Source of the DNA: Kingdonia uniflora
Taxonomy: Eukaryota > Streptophyta > Magnoliopsida > Ranunculales > Circaeasteraceae
Direction of reading: 5' to 3'
NCBI GenBank assembly: GCA_014058105.1
Contig: JACGCM010001620.1
Location: forward strand, 1,736,001 to 1,800,000
DNA: 64,000 bases
Part shown: positions 1-10,959 of the stretch, piece by piece
Numbering within the stretch: position 1 is the stretch's first letter
Layout of the letters: each line of letters opens with the position of its first letter
Notes under the pieces: model-generated
Database searches by the model: none
Told to the model about the DNA's origin: nothing
What the model saw: the letters and a program-made list of their open reading frames with translations, nothing else
Translations under genes and position numbers: made by a program

Positions 1-570
1 ACGAAAGGAGAACTTTGCTCTCAATGCTCCAACAATCTGATTTTCTGGTTCAAAACGGCTAGCAATGGTGAAGTTGAGTTAGGAGAGGGGTTGAGGGTTG
101 AGGGTTGAGGGTTTTCAAATTAGGGATTTGAGTTTGTTTCTCTCTCTTGAATGCAAGGAGAAGAGAGGTTAGGAATTCGGGGTTGGGGTTTGGTTTTCAA
201 TTGTATTTGAAATGGAGGAGAAATAGGGAGAAGGAAAGATGGAGAGAATCGGGGAAAATATTTCGGTAGTGGGTTTTGAATGGGTTTGTAACTCAAAAGT
301 TAGAATTCCATACTACAAGGTGCAATCAAGTTAAACTACAAACTACGGCCACAACGTGATATATAAAAAGCGGGGCGCTACATATTTCTTCTTCTTATGA
401 TGCTTTAAGTTCTTTCTACCATGAATACTATACCTTCTATTCTGGCCTTTTTCCAGGAGCCTGTTAAGAACAGCCTGTACCTTGCACTGAAAAAAATATT
501 ATGTTTGTTTGTGGTGGGCATGTTCATATGACGTCAAACCCCAACTCTCTCTTAGGGTTTCAGTTCCACA
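1..570. other. Non-coding flank and 5' leader of the RPT2 copy
   Basis: No open frame of note. Around 92-116 there are three to four GGGTTGA-type heptamers, which resemble but do not match the plant telomere unit TTTAGGG. The last ~40 bases before 571 look like a normal 5' leader (TTAGGGTTTCAG) running directly into the ATG of the RPT2-like copy, so part of the leader may have been copied with it. Confidence 0.4.
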
Positions 571-753
571 ATGGGTCAAGGCACACCAGGAAGCTTAAAC
601 AAATCCCCAGGAGGTGATCGCAAGCAAGAAGGAGAAGAAATTCGACCCCCCGGCACTGCCATCTCTCTCTCTCTCCGTTGAGAAGGCTCCATTGGAGTCG
701 CATGCCGATATTGGTGGATTAGATGCTCAGATACAGGAAATTAAAGAGGCAGT
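571..753 (+). pseudogene. RPT2: 26S proteasome ATPase RPT2 retropseudogene, 5' part
   Basis: The ATG at 571 opens an N-terminus typical of 26S proteasome regulatory subunit 4 (RPT2): MGQGTPG, the start that normally carries N-myristoylation. A one-base shift follows near codon 20, and the frame [11 protein letters not shown] then runs on. About 150 residues of the coiled-coil/OB region are missing, and the text resumes at [14 protein letters not shown] and [11 protein letters not shown] just before the AAA domain. No introns interrupt the match, so it reads as a processed copy. It is cut at 753 by the LTR retrotransposon, and the 749-753 bases GCAGT are repeated at 6350-6354. Functional RPT2 sits in the proteasome base and unfolds substrates; this copy cannot, because of the deletion, frameshift and insertion. 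Confidence 0.88.
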
Positions 754-1172
754 TGTGACGCCCATGCTTTGTATATAGGTTCCTTAGGTTGTAAAAGAGC
801 ATTGTACAAATTTTCATTTATTTTTGTAAAGGTTAGCTTAGGAAAATGGGGGAGTACGTTTCGTCTCCACTTTTGATGTTTCCTTTTAGAACTTAGCTGT
901 TTTCCAATTTCCTATATATGTAGAGGACTAGTATCCGATACACCTAAGAAGGAATTCAAGCTTGTAATAGTGCTTTGTAATAGTTGTTGATATTTGAATG
1001 AAATGATGCCTTTAAAGACCCTTTGTTCAGTGTTTGTGATGCGTTGAGATTATGTGATGCTTTGCGATGTTGCGTTTCTAAATATTTAATATAGAAGAGT
1101 AATTAGGCTTACTTGGGACAGGTGTCTCGAGTACCGCACATGCCAAGCTTGATTTTAAGTTGGTCTGTGTCA
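754..1172 (+). repeat. 5' LTR of chromovirus copy 1
   Basis: 419 bp, starting TGTGACGCCC and ending CCAAGC...GTGTCA, so it has TG..CA ends. The same sequence ends the element at 5931-6349 and copy 2 at 61307-61725. A TATATA stretch about 160 bases in (near 913) is a possible promoter core; this is inference only. Confidence 0.97.
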
Positions 1173-1174
1173 GT

Positions 1175-1186
1175 TGGTATCAGAGC
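1175..1186 (+). promoter_or_regulatory. Primer binding site, initiator tRNA-Met
   Basis: TGGTATCAGAGC lies two bases after the 5' LTR. It is the complement of the 3' end of plant initiator tRNA-Met and is the usual minus-strand priming site of these elements. Confidence 0.95.
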
Positions 1187-1213
1187 GATCTAGTTGAAAG
1201 CGATCTAGTTGCG

Positions 1214-1864
1214 ATGGCGGAGGGTCCGAATGCTACTGACCCCGCCCAGGTCCTTGCCCAGCAGGTGGGAGGACCATCCGTTAATCCTTGGCCCTTGAAT
1301 ACCCAAACGTGGTTGGACCAGTTAGAGGATAAGATGCAAGCTCTAAGTGGGATTATAGATCAAGTGACGACTCTGGAGGAACGATTGGACGGTTTCTCAG
1401 ACGATCAGGCCCATGTGGGCGAACGTCTCGTTACGTTAGAGGGGGTGGTTGAAGGAAATATGGCTACTCTTCTGGATCAGGTGGCTGAACTTTCCTCGAA
1501 AGTAAATCTCCTAGTGAAGGTTGTTGGAAATGGAGAACCAGCACCTTTGGGCGGCGGTATAGACCGGCCCAGGATCAAGGTCCCCGAGCCCAAGGAGTAT
1601 GAGGGAGCCAGGGACGCCAAGGAGGTAGAGAACTTCCTTTTTGATATGGAGACGTACTTTAATGTGGTTAGGCCTGATAGCGAAGGTTCAAAGGTGTCGA
1701 TGGCAACCATGTACCTCGCCGGTGATGCTAAACTATGGTGGCGCACCAAATATGCTGAGATCCAGAGCGGTCACTGTACTATTGGAACGTGGGATGACTT
1801 GAAGAGAGAGCTGAAGAATCTGTTCTTACCCGAGAATGTTGAGTTCATTGCTCGGAGAAGTTGA
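1214..1864 (+). pseudogene. gag: gag of chromovirus copy 1, N-terminal part
   Basis: The frame opens at ATG 1214 (MAEGPNATDPAQ), the first ATG after the primer site that gives a gag-like product; an upstream in-frame ATG at 1160 lies in the LTR and is ignored. It contains a predicted coiled coil (residues ~35-90, LEDKMQALSGIIDQ and similar) and a retrotransposon gag core (KVPEPKEYEGARDAKEVENF, then WWRTKYAEIQ). The frame breaks at 1862 with TGA, but the gag text continues at once in the next frame ([17 protein letters not shown]). A single-base loss near 1855-1861 is therefore the cause, not a natural gene end. Confidence 0.88.
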
Positions 1865-3603
1865 GGCAACTGAAGCAGACAAGCAACATCCGGGAGTATG
1901 TGAAGCGGTTCTCAGCCTTGATGTTAGATATCCGCGACATGTCTGAAAAGGATAAGTTGTTTTGTTTCTTGGAAGGTCTAAAACCATGGATCCAAGATTT
2001 GACTTCCGCAATGGCCTCCGCTGAGCGTATCAACGACTATACCCCTATGTTGGGTGAGCGTCGATCGGCTTCGTCTCAGTCAAGTTCCCAGTCACAACAA
2101 AGAGCGGGATCCTCCAATAATTACAACAAGGGAAAGAATGGAGGGTACCAAGCTAGAAGTGGGGGAGACCAAGGTCATGGCCATAATAGAAGTGGGGGAG
2201 CAAGTGCAGGTGGTGCCTCGAGTTCCAATTCTGGGAGGGAGTACCACAGGCCGCGTAACAATGGCGGCGCTTCCTCTTCGTCCAGATTTCAAGGACTTCC
2301 CGGGAACTTGAAGTGTTTTCTTTGTGGAGGGAATCATAAAGCCTATCAGTGTCCTCAAAAGACGGCCCTGAATGCGCTAATGGCATCGCACGGGGGCCAA
2401 GCCGATGACACCACTCAGGGAAATGATGGCGGTGAAACTCATATGGGTTCTCTTTACTTGCTCAATGCCGTGACCACTCAGTTGCCAGAGGTTAAGCCAA
2501 AGAAGGGACTCATGTATGTGGACCTTAGTATTAATGGGCAGAGTACTTTGGCGATGGTTGATACCGGTGCTACCCACAGCTTTATTGCCATTCAAGAGGC
2601 GAATCGTCTGGGACTGCGTTTGGTAAAAGATTCTAGCTGGATGAAGGCTGTAAACTCTGCCGCAATGCCGATACATGGTGTTGCCAAGTTGGTTCCAGTT
2701 AAGATGGGACAGTGGAGTGGAAATGTTAACCTTCTCGCTGTGACATTGGATGATTTTAAGATTATATTGGGAATGGACTTTCTCCGCTACCACAAGGCAG
2801 TGCCGATGCCGTTCGTTAACTCCTTAGGGATTTTTGGTGACAATCCCACAATCATTCAGATGTCCACGCAGAAAGATGAGGACAGACTATTATCAGCTCT
2901 TCAGTTGGAGAAGGGACTGAGGCGAGGGGAGCTGACTTACCTTGCAACCTTAAGGTTAAAGCCAGATGATAGGAATCATGATACCTTGCCGGCGGAAGTC
3001 TCCCGGGTACTTATAGAATTCAAGGATGTGATGCCGAAAGAATTACCAAAGGTGTTACCTCTACGAAGGCCTATCGATCATCAGATTGAGTTAGTCCCTG
3101 GAACCAAGCCTCCTGCGAAAGGGCCATATAGAATGAGTCCACCTGAACTAGCAGAGCTTCGGAGACAGCTTGATGGACTATTGGAATCGGGCTTTATTCG
3201 CCCCTCAAAGGCGCCATACGGTGCCCCGGTCTTATTTCAGAAGAAGCAAGATGGAAGCTTGCGATTGTGTGTCGACTATCGAGCCCTGAACAAGGTAACG
3301 GTGAAGAACAAGTATCCCATACCGCTCATTGCCGACTTATTTGACCAGCTTACGTCTGCGAAGTACTTCTCTAAACTTGATTTGAGATCGGGTAACTATC
3401 AGGTCAGGATCGTTGCCGGAGATGAGCCAAAGACGACTTGTTCCACTTGGTATGGGGCATATGAATTTCTTGTCATGCCATTCGGCCTGACCAATGCTCC
3501 TGCCACTTTCTGTACTCTTATGAATGAGCTCTTCCAGAAATATATCGACAAGTTTGTGGTGGTGTACCTGGATGATATTGTCATATACAACCGCACTATA
3601 TAA
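1861..3603 (+). pseudogene. pol: gag C-terminus, protease and RT N-terminal part, copy 1
   Basis: This 580-codon frame holds, in order: the rest of gag; a Ser/Gly/Asn-rich linker; a zinc knuckle of unusual C-x2-C-x3-H-x4-C spacing (2314-2352); an aspartic protease with DTGATHSF (catalytic D at 2560); and a reverse transcriptase with LDLRSGNYQ, the [12 protein letters not shown] block and the YLDD catalytic box at 3565-3576. It ends at TAA 3601, where copy 2 keeps reading, so the stop is a mutation private to this copy. Around the stop, three neighbouring codons differ between the copies. Confidence 0.93.
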
Positions 3604-4098
3604 GAACACCTTGAACATCTTCGCCTTGTATTCCAAGTCTTGCGACTGAACCAGTTATATGTCAAGTTGGAGAAATGCTCGTTCGTGCAAGAACAAGTTA
3701 TGTTTCTTGGACATGTCATTGGCGGAGGACAGATCCGGATGGATATGGAAAAGGTCCGCGTTATTGAGGAGTGGAGAGCTTCTACGGAGGTTACAGAAGT
3801 GCATTCCTTTCATGGCCTTGTGAACTACTACCGCAAGTTCGTTGAAGGGTATTCGAAACGCGCGGCACCCCTTACAGATCTTCTCAAGAAAGACTTCTCT
3901 TGGTCTTGGTCCGAGAAGTGTCAAGCAGCATTTGACGATCTGAAGCATGCGGTGATTAACAATCCAGTCTTAGCCTTGCCAGATATTACCAAGCCGTTTG
4001 AGGTACATACTGATGCGTCTGATTTTGCTATCGGTGGAGTATTGTTACAAGAGGGACATCCAGTGGCATACGAAAGCGGGAAGCTGAACGATACCTAG
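3604..4098 (+). pseudogene. pol: RT C-terminus and RNase H N-terminal part, copy 1
   Basis: The same frame continues from 3604 through the RT thumb ([16 protein letters not shown]) into RNase H ([18 protein letters not shown]; first catalytic D near 4009). It stops at TAG 4096-4098, where copy 2 has an open codon. With the stop at 3601 this separates the enzyme domains of copy 1, so the encoded polyprotein cannot be made without readthrough. Confidence 0.9.
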
Positions 4099-5361
4099 AG
4101 GAGGTATTCATCCCAGCAGAAGGAACTCCTTGCTATTGTACATTGCCTACGAGTATGGCGACACTATCTGTTGGGAATGAAGGTTCTGGTGAAGACCGAT
4201 AACCGTGCGGCAAGCCATTTCCTTACACAGAAGAAGTTGACCTCGATGCAGGCCCGTTGGCAAGAGTTTCTAGCCGAGTTTGATTTAGATCTCGAGCACA
4301 TGCCAGGGAGGATGAACAATGTGCCGGATGCATTAAGCCGTAAGGCTGAACTTACGGCCACCTCTACCGCTGCCGAACAGTCTCACTCTTATATTACCTG
4401 TGCCCTCTATGATAGGATCCGCGAAGGGTTGGCGGTGGATCCTCAGACCCAGGCCATGATTAACTTGGTAAAACAGGGGAAGACAAGACGGTTCTGGGTG
4501 GAAGATGGTCTTTTATACACGAAGGGACAACGACTTTATGTTCCTCGATTCGCAGGACTAAGGCGGGAGCTAATCAAGGAGTGCCATGATACTCTTTGGG
4601 CAGGCCATCCGGGCTGGCGGAGAACACTATCCTTGCTACACAGGGGGTACTATTGGCCAAATGATCAGAATGAAGTGATGGATTATACGCGGACTTGTCA
4701 CATTTGCCAGCAAGACAAAGTTGATCGGGATTTGCCACTTGGATTGCTGGAACCACTTCCCGTGCCGACTCGACCTTGGGAAAGCGTCTCTATGGACTTT
4801 ATCTCTGGGTTACCCAAGACAAAAGGGTATGGTTCCATACTCGTGATCATCGACCGGTTCTCTAAGTATGCAACATTCATTCCAACTCTAATTGTTTGTA
4901 CGGCAGAGAAAACAACGCGTCTCTTCGTGAAGCATGTTGTAAAGTATTGGGGCGTGCCAAAGGACATTGTCAGCGATAAAGATCCGAGATTTACTGGGAA
5001 GTTTTGGAGGGAAGTATTTAGATTACTGGGATCAACTCTCAACTTCTCAACCAGTAACCATCCACAGTCAGATGGTCAGACAGAACGCTTCAATGCAATG
5101 TTAGAAGAGTACCTCCGGCACTTTGTCAGGGTGAACAAGAAGGACTGGGCCGAACTTTTGGATGTAGCACAGTTTTGCCTTAATCTGCCGAAGAGTTCCT
5201 CCACCAACAAGAGTCCTTCCGAGATACTGTTAGGACAGCAGCCCCTCACGCCGCACACGGTGGCCGCCGATTACAAGGGAAGTGTTCTGAGAGCCTACCA
5301 GTTTGCAAAAGAATGGCAGAGAAATACAGATATTGCCCGGGCCTCTCTAGAGAAAGCGTAA
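4099..5361 (+). pseudogene. pol: RNase H C-terminus and integrase, copy 1
   Basis: The frame is uninterrupted for about 420 codons: the end of RNase H ([15 protein letters not shown]), a linker, the integrase HHCC zinc-binding domain (H..H in [10 protein letters not shown] in CHICQQDK), and the DDE core with D in SMDFISGLPK, D in SDKDPRF and E in QTERFNAMLEEYL. It ends at TAA 5359-5361. Copy 2 has the identical stop at 60735-60737, so this one predates the split of the two copies. Confidence 0.92.
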
Positions 5362-5919
5362 GCCAGAATGAAGAAGTGGGCCGACCAGAAGAGACGACCA
5401 GATTCTTTTCAAGTTGGGGACCTTGTTCTGATCAAGAGATCCCATCTCAAGCAGCGAGGTGGCAGAATACACCAAGGGCTAGTATCTAAGTACATTGGTC
5501 CGATGCCAATCATTGGTAAAGTTGGGAAGGTTTCCTACAAGCTTCAATTACCTTCCCACCTTCGCTTCATCCATCCAGTATTTCATGCCAGTACTTTAAA
5601 GCCTTACCACCAGGATAAGGAAGATCCAAGCAGAACTACCGTCAGGCCTCATGTTCCGCTCAAGCCAGTAAGCTATGGCGAAGTTCCAGAGAGTGTTCTT
5701 GATCACAGAGTCACCCACGTTGATCCAGACACCAAAGAGGAAGTTTATGAGTACCTTGTAAAGTGGAAGGATCTGCCAGATACTGAAGCCAGCTGGGAGC
5801 ACCAAGATTCTCATCCCCTTCTGGTCCGACTAAGGAAGACTGAGTCCAAGCAAGAGAGGAAAGAGAACAGACAGATGTGGAAGCAGAAGAAAAAGTCGAC
5901 GAGGGCGTCTCCAAGTTGA
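5362..5919 (+). CDS. Integrase C-terminal region with chromodomain, copy 1
   Basis: After the shared TAA there is an in-frame ATG only six bases downstream (5368), opening 183 codons. The N-terminal half is the integrase GPY/F-type region (FQVGDLVLIKRSH, GPMPIIGKVGKVSYKL). A chromodomain follows at residues ~115-155 (YEYLVKWKDLP..ASWEH). In chromoviruses this module is normally fused to integrase and guides integration to heterochromatin marks. Here it would be separate, made by reinitiation or readthrough, or be dead. The frame stays open in both copies up to residues ~170-183. The purine tract and 3' LTR follow directly. Confidence 0.8.
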   Translation, partial: ARMKKWADQKRRPDSFQVGDLVLIKRSHLKQRGGRIHQGLVSKYIGPMPIIGKVGKVSYKLQLPSHLRFIHPVFHASTLKPYHQDKEDPSRTTVRPHVPLKPVSYGEVPESVLDHRVTHVDPDTKEEVYEYLVKWKDLPDTEASWEHQDSHPLLVRLRKTESKQERKENRQMWKQKKKSTRASPS

Positions 5920-5930
5920 GTGGGAGAGAG
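5918..5930 (+). promoter_or_regulatory. Polypurine tract
   Basis: The purine-rich run GAGTGGGAGAGAG directly abuts the 3' LTR at 5931. It is the expected plus-strand primer. Copy 2 has the same run just before 61307. Confidence 0.85.
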
Positions 5931-6349
5931 TGTGACGCCCAGGCTTTGTATATAGGTTCCTTAGGTTGTAAAAGAGCATTGTACAAATTTTTATTTATTT
6001 TTGTAAAGGTTAGCTTAGGAAAATGGGGGAGTACGCTTCGTCTCCACTTTTGATGTTTCCTTTTAGAACTTAGCTGTTTTCCAATTTCCTATATATGTAG
6101 AGGACTAGTATCCGATACACCCAAGAAGGAATTCAAGCTTGTAATAGTGCTTTGTAATAGTTGTTGATATTTGAATGAAATGATGCCTTTAAAGACCCTT
6201 TGTTCAGTGTTTGTGATGCGTTGAGATTATGTGATGCTTTGCGATGTTGCGTTTCTAAATATTTGATATAGAAGAGTAATTAGGCTTACTTGGGACAGGT
6301 GTCTCGAGTGCCGCACGTGCCAAGCTTGATTTTAAGTTGGTCCGTGTCA
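5931..6349 (+). repeat. 3' LTR of chromovirus copy 1
   Basis: 419 bp, TG..CA ends, 8 differences from the 5' LTR. It is followed by the GCAGT target duplication and then by the resumed RPT2 sequence. Confidence 0.97.
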
Positions 6350-7074
6350 GCAGTGGAACTTCCTCTTACGCATCCGGAGTTGTATGAAGATATTGGTATC
6401 AAGCCGAGTCATTCTCTACGGAGAGCCTGGAACGGGTAAGACTTTACTTGCAAAGGCAGTAGCAAACTCAACGTCAGCAACTTTCTTGCCTGTTGTTGGG
6501 AGTGAGTTGATTCAAAAATATTTAGGTGATGGCCCAAAACTAGTAAGAGAGCTCTTCAGGGTTGCCGATGATCACTCACCATCAATTGTCTTCATTGATG
6601 AAATTGGTACAAAAAGGTACGACGCTTATTCAGGTGGTGAGCGTGAGATTCCGAGGACCATGTTAGAACTGTTGAATCAGTTGGATGGTTTTGATTCACG
6701 AGGAGACTTAAAAGTGATTCTTGCAACAAACAGAATTGATAGTCTAGATCCAGCGTTGCTCCGCCCTAGGCATATAGATAGGAAGATTGAATTCCCTCTT
6801 CCAGATATCAAAACAAGGAGGGATGACTTTGGCAGAAGATGTAAACCTAGAAGAGTTTGTGATGGCAAAGGATGAGTTTTCTGGAGCTGATATTAAAGCC
6901 ATATGTACAGATGCAGGTTTGCTTGCTCTAAGAGAGGTAACACATATCGACTTCAAGAAGGCAAAAGAGAAGGTTATGTTTAAGAAGAAAGAAGGCGTAC
7001 CAGAAGGACTTTGCGGATTCCATTACGTTTCTGTAAAATGTTGGGATGTTTTTCAGCTATACCGACACGGATAG
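6350..7074 (+). pseudogene. RPT2: 26S proteasome ATPase RPT2 retropseudogene, 3' part
   Basis: The sequence continues the RPT2 reading directly after the retrotransposon: [19 protein letters not shown], then, after a small deletion and frame change, the AAA module. Walker A GEPGTGKT (near 6420) and Walker B SIVFIDEI are intact. The three residues after Walker B are missing, the arginine-finger block reads RPRHIDRK instead of RPGRIDRK, and about ten residues after KTRR are lost with a frame change near 6820. The second frame runs from [13 protein letters not shown] to [10 protein letters not shown] and then diverges where the real protein would end in YM. No intron is seen over about 700 bases. 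An A-rich stretch near 7085-7110 could be the remains of a poly(A) tail. A dead processed copy is the simplest reading. Confidence 0.88.
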
Positions 7075-7254
7075 CATCCTTTTTAAGTTAAAAATAAAAA
7101 ATAAAATAAATGACGTTGGGGGTAATACCACATAACAAAGAGAAGAGAGACTTCTATTATCACCGTGGGCCCTCACCTTGCCTTTCCTAAAAAATTACAT
7201 CTCCTTTGTTACAAAAATATCTCCTTGCTTATAAAACTCCCCCTTGTCATGAGA

Positions 7255-7390
7255 TGCTTAGAGCATCTCCCACAGATGGGCTGTCTGGCTACCATGTCAG
7301 ACCCAAAAAAGCCCAACCCGCGCTCAAGCCTCCCAACAGTTATTGATGATGTGGCAAATTTTTATAAATAAAAATAATTATTTAGTCCGC
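7255..7390. mobile_element. PIF/Tourist-like MITE end (partial)
   Basis: TTA followed by GAGCATCTCCCACAG at 7257-7274 has the form of a PIF/Harbinger terminal repeat next to a TTA target site. Similar ends occur at 36566 and 39817. The interior (AAAAAAGCCCAACCC, then a GATGTGGCAAA stretch) resembles the subterminal sequence at 36590-36670. No opposite end was found nearby, so it is probably truncated. Confidence 0.45.
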
Positions 7391-7702
7391 GGCAGATTTT
7401 CTTTTTCTTTTTTCAAGCACGAATAATATAACATTAGAACCTCAAAGGAGAGGTAAACCATACAAGAGTCACAGATGGAACAGGAAATAAAGAAAACAAA
7501 AACATACAACTTCTATTACACATACTTTGGAGAAATGCTGAGGTGAGAAAATAGACAAATAGTCACTTGTCGAGACATCCATTCGAAGTCGTACATAACT
7601 AGTTCGATCAACATGCCTCCCCGATGCCGGTCACCTCAAGAAGATGACGAACTTCAAGCATCATACCATAAACGGTACTACGGGCGCTCCAACTGCGACT
7701 AA
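7391..7702. other. Non-coding interval, nothing recognised
   Basis: No open frame, repeat end or RNA gene was recognised here. It separates the MITE-like fragment from the copia LTR. Confidence 0.4.
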
Positions 7703-8879
7703 TGTGAAATAAATGATTACTTGAGATTAACCGATTTCGATTAATTTAGGTCTAAATCTATAGGTCCGAATTTCTTTGAATTAATGATCTAACCTTAACC
7801 TAATTCAAATTGATTCGATTATCTAGTGTCAACAAACAATTAGAAATTAAACACAAGACTAAATTTTTTTAACCCTGTGGGAAACCTTTCTCAGAAGAAA
7901 AACCCACAGGTTGCTGCCGAATCACCCGGCAGCTAAACAATTCACTATTAAAAAGAAATTACAAGAATTCAATTACTTACAAACTCGATAAACACATCCC
8001 GTGGTTACCTCTCTTCTAATTAAACTTCTCGTAATCAATTCCACGTTCTCGTAACGTTCTTCATTCTCGTAACGCCTTGTTTCAATATCTCGTCAAAGCT
8101 TTCAATCTTGAATCTCACAAGTTCTTCAAATCATGAGTTGGGTTTGTGATTCAACGATTGATTCAAGTTTGAATTGTTAGTTCTCGTTTGAATCGCTCAA
8201 AGAAATCTCTTCTCTCTCTAAAAATTTAAGCCCTCAAAAAATAGGTTTTGAAAGAGATGAGTTATGAGAAAAAAAATGATGTCTTAAATAGGAAAACTGA
8301 AAACCCGACCTCTGTTTGAATAGAGACAAAGTCTATTCGAATATAATAATTTATATTCGAACAGGACTAAGATCCTATTCGAACAAATAAAGTTCTGAGG
8401 CAATTTGTTCGAATAGATAAAGAGTTTATTCGAACAAAACAAGTTTTATTCCAATATAACAAAAATCTATTCGAACAGCAAAGTTCCCAGGTAATGTATT
8501 CAAACATAAAAATAGTCTATTCGAACAGAACAAGTTTTATTCGAACATGACCAAAATCCTATTCTAAGAAACATAGTTCTGAGCCTAAATGTTTGAATAG
8601 ATATTAACTCTTATTCGAACAAGATCTTATTCGAACAGAGCAAAAGCCTGTTCGAACAGAGACCTATTTTTCTCAAAAAGATATCACTTTCTTTTCATAC
8701 TCTGTAAAATACTAAGGGCTTGACATTTAGAGTAAAAAGATACAAACCCACTTACCTGTTCAGTGTCAGTCCAGCTGAAGTCACTCCACGTGCAATCTTT
8801 GACGATGAATAACCATGAGAAAGTGCTGACACCTATTCTAGACACAGAATAAAACAAACTCCAAATATGAATGTTTCAA
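7703..8879 (-). repeat. Ty1/copia-type LTR (minus strand), TTCGAA-rich
   Basis: Read on the minus strand, a purine tract (AAAGGGGGAGAT, at 8881-8893) leads directly into TGAAACATTC at 8879. This is the classic 3' end of a copia element, so the LTR lies to its left. The left boundary at about 7703 is uncertain. The body shares blocks with 49860-50560: CCTGTG..AAAACC, then CTTACAAACT(C/T)GATAA and a TGATTATCTCTC-like stretch. From about 8330 to 8680 it carries many TTCGAA palindromes in the form TATTCGAACA. Confidence 0.65.
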
Positions 8880-9440
8880 TCTCCCCCTTTGGCTCATTTC
8901 GTGTCAAAACTAGAACTATAAAAATAAAAATACAACTCAATGGACTAACTCAATCACTGAACATCCATACTAAAAGCTCCACTTTCATCTTATAGCATAT
9001 ACATTAGAATCCATGCACACTAAACAAGATATATCACGTAACTGTTCAAATAAAGTAAAGGATCCAGAAAAAACATAACTTACCTGGCTTATCTGTCAGG
9101 ATCAACTCTTCCCTTTTTTGGCTCAGATGAACAAAGGGTAAATAACAAATAAAAGGAGAAACAAACCAGTAGAACAAAATATATAACAGCCACTGAATGA
9201 GTTAAATACTGAAAATATAGATTGTTAGGATACTCAAAAAGTCAAACTAAACAAAACGAACATGTAGTTAGGAAAACACTAAAACACCAATACCCCAAAA
9301 TAATATGCATCTCCCTCTCAAAATTATGATAACCCCCTTAAAATAAAATAAAATGAATACACACGGGGGAGTGTCTCTGAAATAAGTAAGCAAAAGAAGA
9401 CAACACTCCCCCTAAACACAAGGCATGATAGAAAGACAAT
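8880..9440 (-). mobile_element. 3' internal tail of the copia element
   Basis: Non-coding sequence upstream (minus strand) of the purine tract. It begins with the block TTTGACACGAAATGAGCC, typical of the 3' untranslated part of some copia elements. No coding domain was recognised before the sequence loses similarity near 9.4 kb. Confidence 0.45.
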
Positions 9441-10300
9441 GAATCTAAAATATTCTATAAAGACTAAGATATTGCCCATGTGTTATAGAACAATCACTAA
9501 ATGAATTATTTGGTGTGTATATGTGTGCATAGGCAAATGGATACCCACATAATACATGATCGATGTTGAGGGTCCCATCTTCATACATTATGGTGGTGTG
9601 ATTGGCACCTGTACGGAATGTCCAAATATTCATTGATGGCCGACACCGGGCTCCGACCCAGTTACTAGTCGCTTTGGGGATTTTTTTAATGATTTTCTAT
9701 GGGACAAACCCTAATCAGTGCTGCGAGAGCAAGAATGCATTTCCCACACACTAGCCGGAAGCTATGATCGTAATAACAGTGGCCTAACAATTGTCTTAAA
9801 TAGCTTGATTAGTTTCTCCGCCGTAATGGTATGGGGTACTCACGATGCTCAATCATCTATCTCATTTAGCGGTAAAATAATATTCAAAAGCATGTGAGTT
9901 AAACTCCCAAGCCCCCGCCAAGTTGTATCGATTAACTTTGATCGGTCAATCCAGGAACTGAGCTTGTGATCAAATGATATAAGTGAAAAGTCGTGCTAAC
10001 GTTGTATTCATAGATTTTAATAATAGCCAAATGTAAGACCATCTCCTAGATGCATCTATTATAACCATAAATACTCAAGTGGGCCACGATATGGATGGAT
10101 AGGTTTACATGTGTTTTTATGGATGCGTTTGGAGCAAAGGTTGGAGATCCCACTCCATCTTGGTCATACTAGGATGAAATAATAGACCTTTCTTGAAAGC
10201 AATCGTTACACGTACACTTTTTGGATCTTCTCTCATTTTAAGGAAAGTTGAGATGTAATCCCAATAATCTTTCTCACTATCCAAGCCCAGAGAAGTGTAT
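9441..10300. other. Degenerate sequence, probably old copia pol
   Basis: No sustained frame. It lies between a copia 3' tail and a copia gag/protease region, both minus strand, so decayed pol is likely by position. I could not identify a catalytic motif. Confidence 0.3.
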
Positions 10301-10959
10301 TAGAAACCGTTCCAATAGCGTGCTCTAACCTTTAGACATGGAGGGAATGCACAAAACCTTGTCTATTATTTTCTTCGATAGTCATAGCGTGATAAACATT
10401 ATCATATATCTCCCTAAACTTAGTAAAATCCGACTAGATTTATTAGTGTATAAAGTGGAGGAGATACCCCATATTATACCATTAGAGAGTAATAGCGTGA
10501 CGCACTCAGTGTGTTCTATCATGTTGGCCGTGCCAATGATATTCGTAACATCCCCGATGTACAAGGTTAGAAATACAAAATATGTTCATATCTCAAAAGG
10601 ATAAAATGTGTGGTACTAATGTCTTTTAGACGTATGTCGCTCATCCGATTATCAGTCATGCTCCATGAGCAGACAGATCCATAGGCGGGTTGTATATAGT
10701 AGATCAACTATCATATATGGAATTTAACTACTTCTCAAGTAATACATTTGAATAATCAGTATTTAGAAAAAAATTAAAATCTCATGTATATCACGAAGAC
10801 TTTATTGAAACATAAATGATTTGTTCCTAACATAATCAAAAATACTAATAAAAAGTAAATCAAATCTTTGTGAGAAAAAAAAACTACTAGTGCTCTCTAC
10901 TGTGACATCACATATCTACTGATATATCTCTACGGATTACTCTGCATGTTGATGATCCA

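Larger units (their letters stand above)
754..6349 (+). mobile_element. Ty3/gypsy chromovirus LTR retrotransposon, copy 1
   Basis: This is a structurally complete 5,596-bp element: LTR 754-1172, primer site 1175-1186, gag, protease, RT, RNase H, integrase, chromodomain, purine tract, LTR 5931-6349. The 5-bp target duplication GCAGT (749-753 and 6350-6354) is perfect. PR-RT-RH-IN order makes it Ty3/gypsy, and the C-terminal chromodomain makes it a chromovirus. Its small size and ~0.4-kb LTRs fit the Reina type better than the large Tekay/Del type, which is an inference. By direct comparison the LTRs differ at 8 of 419 positions (about 98.1% identity, 7 transitions), so the insertion is fairly recent. 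It is coding-dead: one frameshift in gag and in-frame stops at 3601, 4096 and 5359. Confidence 0.96.

Noticed and set aside
92..116. Telomere-like GGGTTGA repeats near the left end
   Set aside because: The unit is not the plant telomere heptamer, there are only three to four copies, and no subtelomeric context is present.
1160..1213. Upstream in-frame ATG of gag
   Set aside because: It lies within the LTR before the primer site, so it would not be in a normal gag protein; the ATG at 1214 fits better.
6384..7074. A functional RPT2 gene
   Set aside because: Walker motifs are intact but there are deletions after Walker B and after KTRR, a changed arginine-finger block, frameshifts, and a 5.6-kb insertion.
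8330..8680. TTCGAA repeats considered as a CRISPR-like array or heat-shock element
   Set aside because: Repeat and spacer lengths are irregular and the genome is a plant, so not CRISPR. The GAA/TTC spacing lacks the two-base gap of a heat-shock element.
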